A DNA stretch of 5,686 nt from Acidobacteriota bacterium (GTDB lineage: Bacteria > Acidobacteriota > Vicinamibacteria > Vicinamibacterales > UBA2999). Positions 1-5,686 of this stretch are shown in pieces. The notes under the pieces are model-generated. The model ran no database searches, had not been told where the DNA came from, and saw nothing but the letters and a program-made list of their open reading frames with translations. Numbering within the stretch: the stretch's first letter is position 1; every line of letters starts with the position of its first letter. Made by a program: the position numbers and the translations under genes. The stretch lies in NCBI GenBank assembly GCA_947465275.1, contig CANIAI010000176.1, positions 1-5,686 on the forward strand, read 5' to 3'.

Positions 1-2171
1 CGCACCGCCTGGTTGTCCACCTCCCGCACCTCGAGCGGCTCGTCGTCGCTCCGGCGGTACTTGTTCACGCCGACGATCACCTCGCGCGCCGAGTCGATGC
101 GCGCCTGCGTGCGCGCGGCCGCTTCCTCGATGCGCATCTTCGGCAGGCCGGTCTCGATCGCCCGCACCATCCCGCCCAGCTGCTCGATCTCCTGGAGGTG
201 CCCCCACGCGCGGTGCGCGAGATCGTGCGTGAGCCGCTCCACGAGGTAACTGCCGCCCAGGGGATCCACGGCGCGCGTCACGTCCGTCTCGTCGCGCAGG
301 TAGAGCTGCGTCTCGCGCGCCAGGCGCGCCGAGAAATCGGTGGGCAGCGCCAGCGCCTCGTCGAGCGCGTTGGTGTGGAGCGACTGCGTGCCGCCGAGCA
401 CCGCCGCGAGCGCCTCCACCGTCGTCCGCGTGATGTTGTCGTACACGTCCTGCGCCGTGAGGCTCCAGCCCGACGTCTGTGCGTGGGTGCGGAGCGCCAG
501 CGACTTCGGGTTGCGCGGGTTGAACGGGCGCAGCAGCGCCGCCCAGAGGAGGCGCGCGGCCCGGAGTTTGGCCACCTCCATCACGTGGTGCATCCCGATC
601 GCCCAGAAGAAGCTGAGGCGCGGCGCGAAGGCGTCGATGTCGAGCCCCGCCGCGAGCCCCGCGCGCACGTAGGCGAGGCCGTCCGCCAGGGCGTAGGCCA
701 GTTCGAGGTCGGCGGTCGCGCCGGCCTCCTGCATGTGATATCCGCTGATCGAGATCGGGTTGAAGCGCGGCATCCGTTCGGCGCAGTACCGGATGATGTC
801 GCCGACGATCCGCATGGAGGGGGCCGGAGGGTAGATATACGTGTTCCGGACCATGAACTCCTTGAGGATGTCGTTCTGCAGCGTGCCGGCCAGTTGCGCC
901 GGGTCGACCCCCTGTTCCTCGGCCGCGACGATGTAGAACGCCATGATCGGCAGCACGGCGCCGTTCATCGTCATCGACACCGACATCCGGTCGAGCGGGA
1001 TGCCGTCGAAGAGCGCCGTCATGTCGTCGACGCTGTCGATGGCGACACCCGCCTTGCCCACGTCGCCCACCACGCGCGGGTTGTCGCTGTCGTAGCCGCG
1101 GTGCGTCGGCAGGTCGAACGCGACCGACAGCCCGGTCTGTCCTGCCGCGAGATTCGCGCGGTAGAACGCATTCGACTGGGTGGCGGTCGAGAAGCCGGCG
1201 TACTGGCGAATCGTCCAGGGCTGCCGGACGTACATCGACGCGTACGGCCCGCGGAGAAACGGCGGGAGGCCGGCGGCGTAGTCGAGGTGCTCGACGTCCG
1301 CGAGATCGGCGGCCGTGTAGCGCGCGCGGATGGAAATCGACTCGCGGGTGATGAGCGTCACCGGCGCGGGCGTCGCGACCGACGACGCGGCAGGTGACGG
1401 GGACTCCGGCTCGGTCCACGCGTCCAGCCGCGCGCCCCGCGCGCGCGCCCGGTCCCACGCTTCTCGCGCGAGGGCGTTCGTGAGCGCCTCGACGTAGTAC
1501 GACCCGCCCATCGGGTCGGCCACGGCATCCAGGTGCGCCTCTTCGCGCAGGATGTGGTGGACGTTCGCCGCCAGGTGCGCGTCGAATCCCGCCCCCTCGA
1601 GGAACAGCCGATCGCAGCCGCCAGCGACCGCCGCCATCGCCTCGGTCGTGAGCCGCATCAGGTTGCGTTTCGTGTCAGTCACGTCCTGCGGCGCACTCCG
1701 CACCAGCAGGAAAACGGATTCACGGGCCGCCCGCGCCCAGAGACGGCGCATGGCCCGCAGCTTGGCGACCTCGAGGAAGTAGGAGGGGCCGACCGCGAGG
1801 CAGACCGTGAGCGCTCCGGGTGGCTGCTGCAGGCCGGCGAGCAGGGCCCGCACGAGCTGCTCGACAGCCGTCGCGCGGTGCTCCTGAGGGCCGTCGAGCG
1901 CATCGTCGACGCGGATGGCACCGCCCGGGGGATCCCAGCGGTCGAGCGCTTCCCACGAGCCGGCCGTGCCCGGCTCGATGCCCTGGACGCCTTGTGGCAC
2001 AAGGGTTTCCGGCAGATCCCCGCGCCGGAAGAAGGGTGGAACGCCAACGGCCGGATCCGGGCGCCAGGCGAACGCCCCGGGGTCATCCCCCGCCTCGGCC
2101 CGGAACGCGGCGTCCCAGTCAGCGGTCGGCACCGGCCGGAAGAGGTCGCGCAGGCGGAGAGGGGGCAGCAT
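1..2171 (-). CDS. Methylmalonyl-CoA mutase, fused short MutA-like and MutB-like modules (3' end outside window)
   Basis: Adenosylcobalamin-dependent isomerase interconverting methylmalonyl-CoA and succinyl-CoA in the cytoplasm (propionate and branched-chain catabolism). I translated 723 codons with no stop or frameshift. Residues 1-~245 resemble the C-terminal half of a MutA small-subunit barrel: EVAKLRA at 134-140, TTEAMAAVAGG, DPMGGSYY at 219-226. Residues ~250-270 are a Pro/Ala/Ser-rich linker. From ~271 the chain is a MutB-like large subunit. Tyr324, Arg442 and His479 have exactly the spacing of Tyr89, Arg207 and His244 of the Propionibacterium enzyme. Tyr and Arg at the first two sites mark methylmalonyl-CoA rather than isobutyryl-CoA specificity. 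By that alignment about 240 residues, including the B12-binding domain, lie beyond base 1. ATG 2171-2169 is the only ATG/GTG/TTG between the upstream in-frame TGA (2220-2222) and the homologous region. No clear Shine-Dalgarno precedes it. An internal GTG at 1361-1359 could start a MutB-only protein but also lacks a ribosome site. Family certain; the fusion is read directly; the role of the MutA part is unknown. Confidence 0.93.
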   Translation of the reverse strand, partial: MLPPLRLRDLFRPVPTADWDAAFRAEAGDDPGAFAWRPDPAVGVPPFFRRGDLPETLVPQGVQGIEPGTAGSWEALDRWDPPGGAIRVDDALDGPQEHRATAVEQLVRALLAGLQQPPGALTVCLAVGPSYFLEVAKLRAMRRLWARAARESVFLLVRSAPQDVTDTKRNLMRLTTEAMAAVAGGCDRLFLEGAGFDAHLAANVHHILREEAHLDAVADPMGGSYYVEALTNALAREAWDRARARGARLDAWTEPESPSPAASSVATPAPVTLITRESISIRARYTAADLADVEHLDYAAGLPPFLRGPYASMYVRQPWTIRQYAGFSTATQSNAFYRANLAAGQTGLSVAFDLPTHRGYDSDNPRVVGDVGKAGVAIDSVDDMTALFDGIPLDRMSVSMTMNGAVLPIMAFYIVAAEEQGVDPAQLAGTLQNDILKEFMVRNTYIYPPAPSMRIVGDIIRYCAERMPRFNPISISGYHMQEAGATADLELAYALADGLAYVRAGLAAGLDIDAFAPRLSFFWAIGMHHVMEVAKLRAARLLWAALLRPFNPRNPKSLALRTHAQTSGWSLTAQDVYDNITRTTVEALAAVLGGTQSLHTNALDEALALPTDFSARLARETQLYLRDETDVTRAVDPLGGSYLVERLTHDLAHRAWGHLQEIEQLGGMVRAIETGLPKMRIEEAAARTQARIDSAREVIVGVNKYRRSDDEPLEVREVDNQAV

Positions 2172-2261
2172 GGGGAACCGTCGCCAGCATGGTAACGCCG
2201 CCCGTCCAGCTGAGGCCGGTCAGGTCTGGCCTGTGCCCGTTCGGACGCCGTGGGGAACCGT
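2171..2261. repeat. 11-base direct repeat, two copies 80 bases apart
   Basis: The sequence tggggaaccgt occurs at 2171-2181 and again at 2251-2261. The first copy touches the mutase start codon (cat at 2169-2171). The second lies in the middle of the divergent gap and forms part of an inverted repeat, gggaac-c-gttccc (2253-2265). Paired half-sites of this kind can be repressor binding sites. With only two copies in one window this may also be chance. Confidence 0.4.
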
Positions 2262-2366
2262 TCCCAGATTTCCGCGCACAAGGCCGCCGGGGGCAGTAAA
2301 GTTGAGCACCAGCCTGGCCGCGTGTACCCTCCGCGGCGAGCCATCGTCGACAGCATTGACCAGACC
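2172..2366. promoter_or_regulatory. Divergent intergenic region between mutase and radical SAM genes
   Basis: This 195-base gap separates two genes transcribed away from each other, so both promoters must lie in it or just inside the genes. I see no convincing -35/-10 pair. The segment around 2296-2303 (agtaaagt) is the only AT-richer patch and might be part of a -10 for the plus-strand gene. The gap also contains an 11-base direct repeat and a short inverted repeat, listed separately. Neither flanking start codon has a strong Shine-Dalgarno sequence, so leaderless or weak initiation is possible. An ATG at 2250 would extend the radical SAM protein by 39 residues, but that stretch does not look like protein of this family. 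Confidence 0.5.
2253..2265. promoter_or_regulatory. Possible operator: 6-base inverted repeat with 1-base centre
   Basis: Arms GGGAAC (2253-2258) and GTTCCC (2260-2265) are perfect reverse complements around a single C. The site lies about 80 bases upstream of the mutase start and about 100 bases upstream of the radical SAM start, a sensible place for a regulator acting on either gene. No transcription factor family can be named from this. Confidence 0.3.
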
Positions 2367-3902
2367 ATGTCCATCTACCTGATCAACCCGAGTCACGTGT
2401 CGTTCGGGATCGGCGTCATTACCCCGCGCTGGCTGTATGTCCTGGCCTCGGCCACGCCCCGCAGCTACGGCGACCCGATCCTGGTGGACGAAACGCTGGA
2501 GTCCTTCGACACGTCGGTCATCAAGGCCGGCGACGTCGTGGGCGTCGGTGTCCACACCGGCAACGCCCTCCGCGGCTACGAGGTCGGCAACGCCGCCCGT
2601 GCCGCCGGTGCCACGGTGATCTACGGCGGCATCCACGCCACCCTGTATCCCGACGAGCCGCACAGCCTGGGCGGCGCGCACAGCGTCGTCACGGGTGACG
2701 GGGAGATCGCCTGGCCGATGGCGCTGCGCGATCACGCCGCCGGCGCGCTGCGCCCGCAGTACGAGGGCGGCCGCGTCGAGGGCGACACCTTCCTGCCCGG
2801 ACGCTGGGACCTGCTGCCCGAGGGCCGCTACATGTGGGCCTCGGTGCAGACCGTCCGCGGCTGCCCGAAGCATTGCTCGTTCTGCTCCGTCTGGCGCACC
2901 GACGGCCAGAAGCCACGGCAGCGGGAAGTCGACCGTGTCGTCGAGGAGATCGTCGACCTGCGGCGGCGCGGGTTCCGCTTCATCGCGCTGGCCGACGACA
3001 ACTTCTATCCGGTGACGCTCGAAGACCTCCGGATGGCCGACCGCCGGTCCGACAAGTCGCAGCTCGAGAAGCTGAAGGCGACGCGCGCCGAGCGGTTCGA
3101 ACTGATGGAGCGGCTCGCGCAGCTCCCGAAGGACACCATCTTCTTCACCCAGATCACGATGGAAGCGGCCGAGGACACCGAGTTCCTCGACGCGATGCGC
3201 CGGGCGCACATCAAGGGGGCGCTCATCGGCGTCGAGGCGGTGACGCCCGAAGGGCTGAAGGACGTCTACAAGGGGTTCAACGAGAGCGGCGACGCGCTCG
3301 TGGCCAAGCTGAAGCGCTTCAAGGCGCACGGCATCCACGTGCTCGGGTCGTTCATCTTCGGGCTGCCGAGCGACCGGGCCAACACCTTCGACGCGACGCT
3401 GTCGGTGGCGCAGAGCGCCGACCTGACGTTCGCGCAGTTCGTGATGCTGACCCCGTTCCCCGGCACGCTCGACTTCGCCGACTGGGAAAAGTCGCTCGGC
3501 ACCGAGCCGCCGGCCGTTGGCGGCATCCCGGTGTCGCGCCACTGGCTGATCCCGCAGGACCGCCGTCCGAAGGTGTACATCGAGCACCCGGCGATGACGC
3601 CCGACGAGATCCGCCAGCGCACGCAGGCGGTGTGGGACCAGTTCTACTCGTTCTCGAGCATCTGGAAGCGGTCGCAGGGCACGGTGAAGTCGGTGAAGGC
3701 GCGGCTCGCCTTCGTGCTCATCTCGAAGCTCTACCGCCAGATGTACGCGAACACCGGCATTGCCACCGACAGCGCGCGCGTCAACCGCTCCGCGCAGTGG
3801 GCGCGGCTGATGGCCATCCCCTGCCGGTCGCTCTTCGCCGGGCGTCCGATGCCCGACCTGCAGGTGCCGAAGCCGCCGCAGGTGCAGGGGCTCGCCTCGT
3901 AG
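2367..3902 (+). CDS. Cobalamin-binding-domain radical SAM protein (class B type), function unknown
   Basis: A 511-residue protein of the family that joins an N-terminal B12-binding-like domain to a radical SAM core. Residues ~1-140 look like the Rossmann-type cobalamin domain: it starts with the typical MSIYLINPSH strand, then VVGVGVHTG and VIYGGIHATLYPDEP. The DxHxxG cobalamin-ligand motif is not visible, which is common in this class. The core begins with the iron-sulfur motif Cys166-x3-Cys170-x2-Cys173 (CPKHCSFC), which binds the 4Fe-4S cluster that cleaves SAM. It continues with ADDNFYP (209-215), GVEAVTPEG (~288-296), LGSFIFGLP and LTPFPGT (~361-367). A basic, aromatic-rich C-terminal region of ~140 residues follows. 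Start chosen at ATG 2367 because homology-like sequence begins there; ATG 2250 adds 39 unlikely residues. Relatives include cobalamin-dependent methylases and hopanoid or bacteriochlorophyll enzymes, but no substrate is indicated here. The gene ends in TAG, followed by a strong hairpin. Confidence 0.9.
   Translation: MSIYLINPSHVSFGIGVITPRWLYVLASATPRSYGDPILVDETLESFDTSVIKAGDVVGVGVHTGNALRGYEVGNAARAAGATVIYGGIHATLYPDEPHSLGGAHSVVTGDGEIAWPMALRDHAAGALRPQYEGGRVEGDTFLPGRWDLLPEGRYMWASVQTVRGCPKHCSFCSVWRTDGQKPRQREVDRVVEEIVDLRRRGFRFIALADDNFYPVTLEDLRMADRRSDKSQLEKLKATRAERFELMERLAQLPKDTIFFTQITMEAAEDTEFLDAMRRAHIKGALIGVEAVTPEGLKDVYKGFNESGDALVAKLKRFKAHGIHVLGSFIFGLPSDRANTFDATLSVAQSADLTFAQFVMLTPFPGTLDFADWEKSLGTEPPAVGGIPVSRHWLIPQDRRPKVYIEHPAMTPDEIRQRTQAVWDQFYSFSSIWKRSQGTVKSVKARLAFVLISKLYRQMYANTGIATDSARVNRSAQWARLMAIPCRSLFAGRPMPDLQVPKPPQVQGLAS
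2862..2885 (+). other. Radical SAM 4Fe-4S cluster motif CxxxCxxC
   Basis: Codons for Cys166, Cys170 and Cys173 of the radical SAM protein. The motif reads CPKHCSFC, the standard spacing of the superfamily, so the cluster site is intact. Confidence 0.92.
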
Positions 3903-3945
3903 CACCAGGCACGCGCGGGTTCTCGTCCGCGCACCGCTGACACAC

Positions 3946-3991
3946 CAAGGGCCGGTCCCCGCTCTCCTCGAGAGCATGGGACCGGCCCTTG
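3946..3991. terminator. Long nested hairpin, probable bidirectional terminator
   Basis: Outer arms 3946-3959 (CAAGGGCCGGTCCC) and 3978-3991 are perfect 14-base complements. Inside, GCTCTC (3961-3966) and GAGAGC (3970-3975) form a further 6-base stem with a 3-base loop, separated from the outer stem by a small internal bulge (C3960 against A3976-T3977). It lies 43 bases after the radical SAM stop, between two convergent genes, so it can serve both. The plus side is followed by tcattt, a weak T tract; the minus side has none worth the name. Confidence 0.8.
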
Positions 3992-4000
3992 TCATTTCAG

Positions 4001-4022
4001 GGGGACCGCCCGAGGCGGCCCC
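4001..4022. terminator. Second short hairpin downstream of the protease gene
   Basis: GGGG (4001-4004) plus CCGCC (4006-4010) pair with GGCGG (4014-4018) plus CCCC (4019-4022). One A is bulged and the loop is CGA. It starts 18 bases beyond the protease stop on the minus strand and precedes the larger hairpin. There is no T tract, so it may only aid termination or protect the 3' end of the message. Confidence 0.45.
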
Positions 4023-4039
4023 GTGAACGGCTCCTGCCG

Positions 4040-5182
4040 CTACGGACGGTTCAGCGCGGTCCAGACGGCCGCGACCGCGGCCGACTCGGTGCTCGCCGAG
4101 CCATACAGGTCGTTCGCCGCCTTCACCGTCGCGACCCGCGCGGCCGCGTAGTTCGTGCTCGCCGTCATGTAGACCGTCAGCGCGCGGTACCAGATCCTGT
4201 CGGCCTTGTTCCGGCCGATGCCGGTGAGCGTGCGTGTCGTGTTGGTCGCCACGCGCGTGTCGGCCGCGTTGCACGTGGGGCTGCCCATCGACGTTCCCTC
4301 CGACAGCAGGTGGAAGAAGTGGTTGGCCAGCCCCGAGCTGTAGTGGACGTTCAGCGATCCGATCGTCGAGTAGTAGCAGTCGGCTGACGCGCCGTCGACG
4401 CTTGGCTTGATCATGCTGCGCAGCGCGTTGTTGCCGCTCTTGTACAACTCCTCGCCGATCAGGTAGTCGCCCGGGTCGTTCGGGTTGGCGGCGTAGAACT
4501 CGACCATCGCCCCGAAGATGTCGCTCGTGCCTTCGTTCAGGCCGCCAGATTCCCCCGAGTAGGTCAGGTTCGACGTGCGGCTCGTGACGCCGTGCGACAT
4601 CTCGTGCCCCGCGACGTCGAGCGAATCGAACGGATTGAAGGTGCGGCCGTCACCGTCGCCGTAGGTCATGCAGAAGCAGCTGTCCGACCAGAACGCGTTG
4701 TTGTAGTTCTTCCCGTAGTGCACACGGTTGTAGGCGCCCGCGCCGTTGTTCGCGATGCCGTTGCGGCCGTGGACGGTGAGGTAGTAGTCCCAGGTCATCG
4801 CCGTGCCGTACTGCGCGTCGACGCCCACCGTCTGTGCATTGGCCAGCGTGCCGTCGCCCCAGGCGTTGTCGGCGTCGGTGAAGATGGCGCCGTTGCCTCC
4901 CTGCTTGCCGTTCATGTTCACGGTGTACTGCCCACCCCGGCTCGGGTCGCGCAGTTCGTAGGAAGCCGCCGCGAGCTGGTTGGTCGTGAGGGCGACCGAG
5001 CCGTTGAAGAAGCCGCGTCCCGTTCCGGCCGCCGCGGCCGTCTTGACGTTGTCCCACGAGCGGAGCACGCCGCCGTTGCCCGCGTCGACGAACGCGATCT
5101 GGTCAACCGGCCCACGCGCGTCGTCGCCCGTCGCGTGCACCTGCCAGGCGAGGTACGCGGCGCCGTCACGCACCAGCACCAT
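4040..5182 (-). CDS. M4 (thermolysin-family) metalloprotease, catalytic part of an interrupted gene
   Basis: Zinc endopeptidase domain, expected to act outside the cell. Counted from ATG 5182, the zinc site is HEMSH with His193, Glu194 (catalytic base) and His197. The third ligand is Glu217 in GGLNEGTSD, exactly 24 residues after the first His as in thermolysin. Tyr208 and His280 (in NVHYSSGLANHF) match thermolysin Tyr157 and His231. The mature enzyme probably begins near GTGRGFFNGSV (~53). The chain ends at TAG 4040-4042 without a C-terminal extra domain. The frame continues upstream without a break to the TAG at 5225-5227 and then into the signal peptide and propeptide, so this is the second half of one gene. 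ATG 5182 is only the first ATG after that stop; it has no Shine-Dalgarno, and a protein starting there would have no signal peptide. All catalytic residues are intact, which suggests a recent mutation or a sequencing error. Confidence 0.85.
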   Translation of the reverse strand: MVLVRDGAAYLAWQVHATGDDARGPVDQIAFVDAGNGGVLRSWDNVKTAAAAGTGRGFFNGSVALTTNQLAAASYELRDPSRGGQYTVNMNGKQGGNGAIFTDADNAWGDGTLANAQTVGVDAQYGTAMTWDYYLTVHGRNGIANNGAGAYNRVHYGKNYNNAFWSDSCFCMTYGDGDGRTFNPFDSLDVAGHEMSHGVTSRTSNLTYSGESGGLNEGTSDIFGAMVEFYAANPNDPGDYLIGEELYKSGNNALRSMIKPSVDGASADCYYSTIGSLNVHYSSGLANHFFHLLSEGTSMGSPTCNAADTRVATNTTRTLTGIGRNKADRIWYRALTVYMTASTNYAAARVATVKAANDLYGSASTESAAVAAVWTALNRP

Positions 5183-5224
5183 CAGGTTGCTGCGCGTCGT
5201 GACCGCGGGCGTCAGCCGCAGGTG

Positions 5225-5227
5225 CTA
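5225..5227 (-). other. In-frame amber codon splitting the protease gene
   Basis: The plus strand reads cta, giving TAG on the minus strand at codon 124 of the 518-residue frame. Both sides are in one frame and both match the M4 precursor layout, so the cause is a single base substitution rather than an indel. TAG also ends this gene and the radical SAM gene, so TAG is evidently a stop in this organism. Confidence 0.85.
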
Positions 5228-5596
5228 GAGCGCGCGGCCGCGGGCCGCCGCCTCCGAGAGCCCCGGACGCGTGTCGAGCGCGCCGACCGTCAGCAGTGCG
5301 TCGGTCACGTCGACCACCGCGCGCGACGCGAGGTCGACATGGACGATCGCCTCGCCCTCGAACACCGGGATGTTCCGGTAGGTCTCCTGGTAACGCACGT
5401 GCGCCTGGCCGAGCGTGTCCAGCGACACGCCACGCGCGACGAGCGCGATATCCGCGCCGAGGGCTGAACCCCGCTGCACGGCCGTCGGCTGCGCCGCGGC
5501 GATCGCCACCTGGTCGGGGGAGTTCTGCGCGAGCAGCAGCACCGAGGGCGCCGCGACCGCGAGGGCCAGCAGGCCCAGGAACGCGAGCTTCTTCAT
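5225..5596 (-). CDS. Signal peptide and FTP propeptide of the M4 protease, ended by an in-frame TAG
   Basis: A 123-residue N-terminal fragment. MKKLAFLGLLALAVAAPSVL is a clear export signal: a basic start followed by a hydrophobic core, with a likely cut near residue 23 or earlier. Residues ~66-88 (HVRYQETYRNIPVFEGE and on to HVD) are the FTP propeptide motif of thermolysin-type proteases, which helps folding and keeps the enzyme inactive until cleaved. The next stretch (to PGLSEAAARGRAL) is the normal lead into the second part of the pro-region. TAG 5225-5227 then stops it, although the reading continues in the same frame into the rest of the pro-region (LRLTPAVTTRSNL) and the catalytic domain. 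The intact protein would have 518 residues. ATG 5596 is supported by an AAGAGGT Shine-Dalgarno (5601-5607). Alone, this piece would be an exported propeptide with no enzyme. Confidence 0.82.
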   Translation of the reverse strand: MKKLAFLGLLALAVAAPSVLLLAQNSPDQVAIAAAQPTAVQRGSALGADIALVARGVSLDTLGQAHVRYQETYRNIPVFEGEAIVHVDLASRAVVDVTDALLTVGALDTRPGLSEAAARGRAL

Positions 5597-5600
5597 GGAG

Positions 5601-5607
5601 ACCTCTT
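5601..5607 (-). promoter_or_regulatory. Ribosome binding site of the protease gene
   Basis: Minus-strand AAGAGGT lies about five bases before ATG 5596. It is the only clear Shine-Dalgarno in the window and fixes the start of the signal peptide. Confidence 0.65.
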
Positions 5608-5635
5608 GAAGGAAACGGATGTACGGACGGGAACG

Positions 5636-5664
5636 AGTCTAGGACCGCTCCCGCCCGGACGCAA
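5636..5664 (-). promoter_or_regulatory. Possible sigma-70-like promoter of the protease gene
   Basis: Minus-strand TTGCGT (5659-5664) and TAGACT (5636-5641) are separated by exactly 17 bases and lie about 40 bases before the start codon. Each box is only a partial match to the consensus, so this is a candidate, supported mainly by spacing and place. Confidence 0.35.
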
Positions 5665-5686
5665 CGGGGTGACCACCGGAAGTCCG

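Noticed and set aside
198..1397. 399-codon plus-strand open frame opposite the mutase gene
   Set aside because: The sequence is highly repetitive in Arg, Val and Glu and is the antisense of a conserved enzyme; no ribosome site or domain is visible.
2250..2366. Upstream ATG giving a 39-residue extension of the radical SAM protein
   Set aside because: The extension does not look like the family's N-terminus, which normally begins directly with the strand MSIYLINP; the extension also covers the likely promoter region.
2172..2366. Cobalamin riboswitch in front of the B12-related genes
   Set aside because: The gap is too short for a typical cobalamin riboswitch on either side, and I could not find a B12-box-like segment.
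1679..2374. 231-codon minus-strand frame overlapping the mutase N-terminus
   Set aside because: It is in another frame from the mutase. Only the mutase frame gives MutA-like motifs, and this one is rich in Ser, Arg and Pro without resemblance to a family.
2220..4274. 684-codon open frame on the minus strand opposite the radical SAM gene
   Set aside because: It is antisense to a clearly recognisable protein, runs through the terminator hairpins, and is rich in Arg, Gly, His and Ala without any family motif. High GC content makes such shadow frames.
5225..5227. General reassignment of TAG to an amino acid
   Set aside because: TAG also forms the natural ends of the protease (4040-4042) and the radical SAM gene (3900-3902). 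Reading through them adds meaningless residues through the terminator.

Overview
The window is a very GC-rich bacterial chromosomal segment. Codon third positions are almost always G or C, and many long antisense shadow frames result. The gene types (methylmalonyl-CoA mutase, a cobalamin-type radical SAM protein, and a secreted thermolysin-like protease with an FTP propeptide) would fit a soil Acidobacteriota of the Vicinamibacteria kind, or a myxobacterium-like group. That placement is inference from general resemblance only. No phage, insertion sequence, CRISPR array, tRNA or rRNA was seen.

Layout: (1) 1-2171, minus strand: a methylmalonyl-CoA mutase gene whose 3' end lies beyond the left edge. 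In one uninterrupted reading frame it carries a shortened MutA-like (small subunit) module of about 235-250 residues, a Pro/Ala/Ser-rich linker, and then a MutB-like (large subunit) catalytic barrel. (2) 2172-2366: a divergent promoter region with an 11-base direct repeat and a small inverted repeat. (3) 2367-3902, plus strand: a class B radical SAM protein with an N-terminal cobalamin-binding-type domain, of unknown reaction. (4) 3903-4039: a convergent intergenic region with a long nested hairpin, probably a two-way terminator, and a second shorter hairpin. (5) 4040-5596, minus strand: an M4 (thermolysin-family) secreted metalloprotease. Its reading frame is cut by one in-frame TAG at 5225-5227 between the propeptide and the catalytic domain, so it appears as two pieces. 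(6) 5597-5686: the protease leader, with a good Shine-Dalgarno sequence and a plausible promoter.

The mutase and the radical SAM gene are divergent neighbours and both are expected to use cobalamin chemistry. Beyond that the sequence does not prove a shared pathway. The protease looks like an independent secreted enzyme. The two points most worth checking are the MutA-MutB single-chain arrangement with half of the MutA barrel missing, and the amber codon that splits an otherwise intact protease gene.
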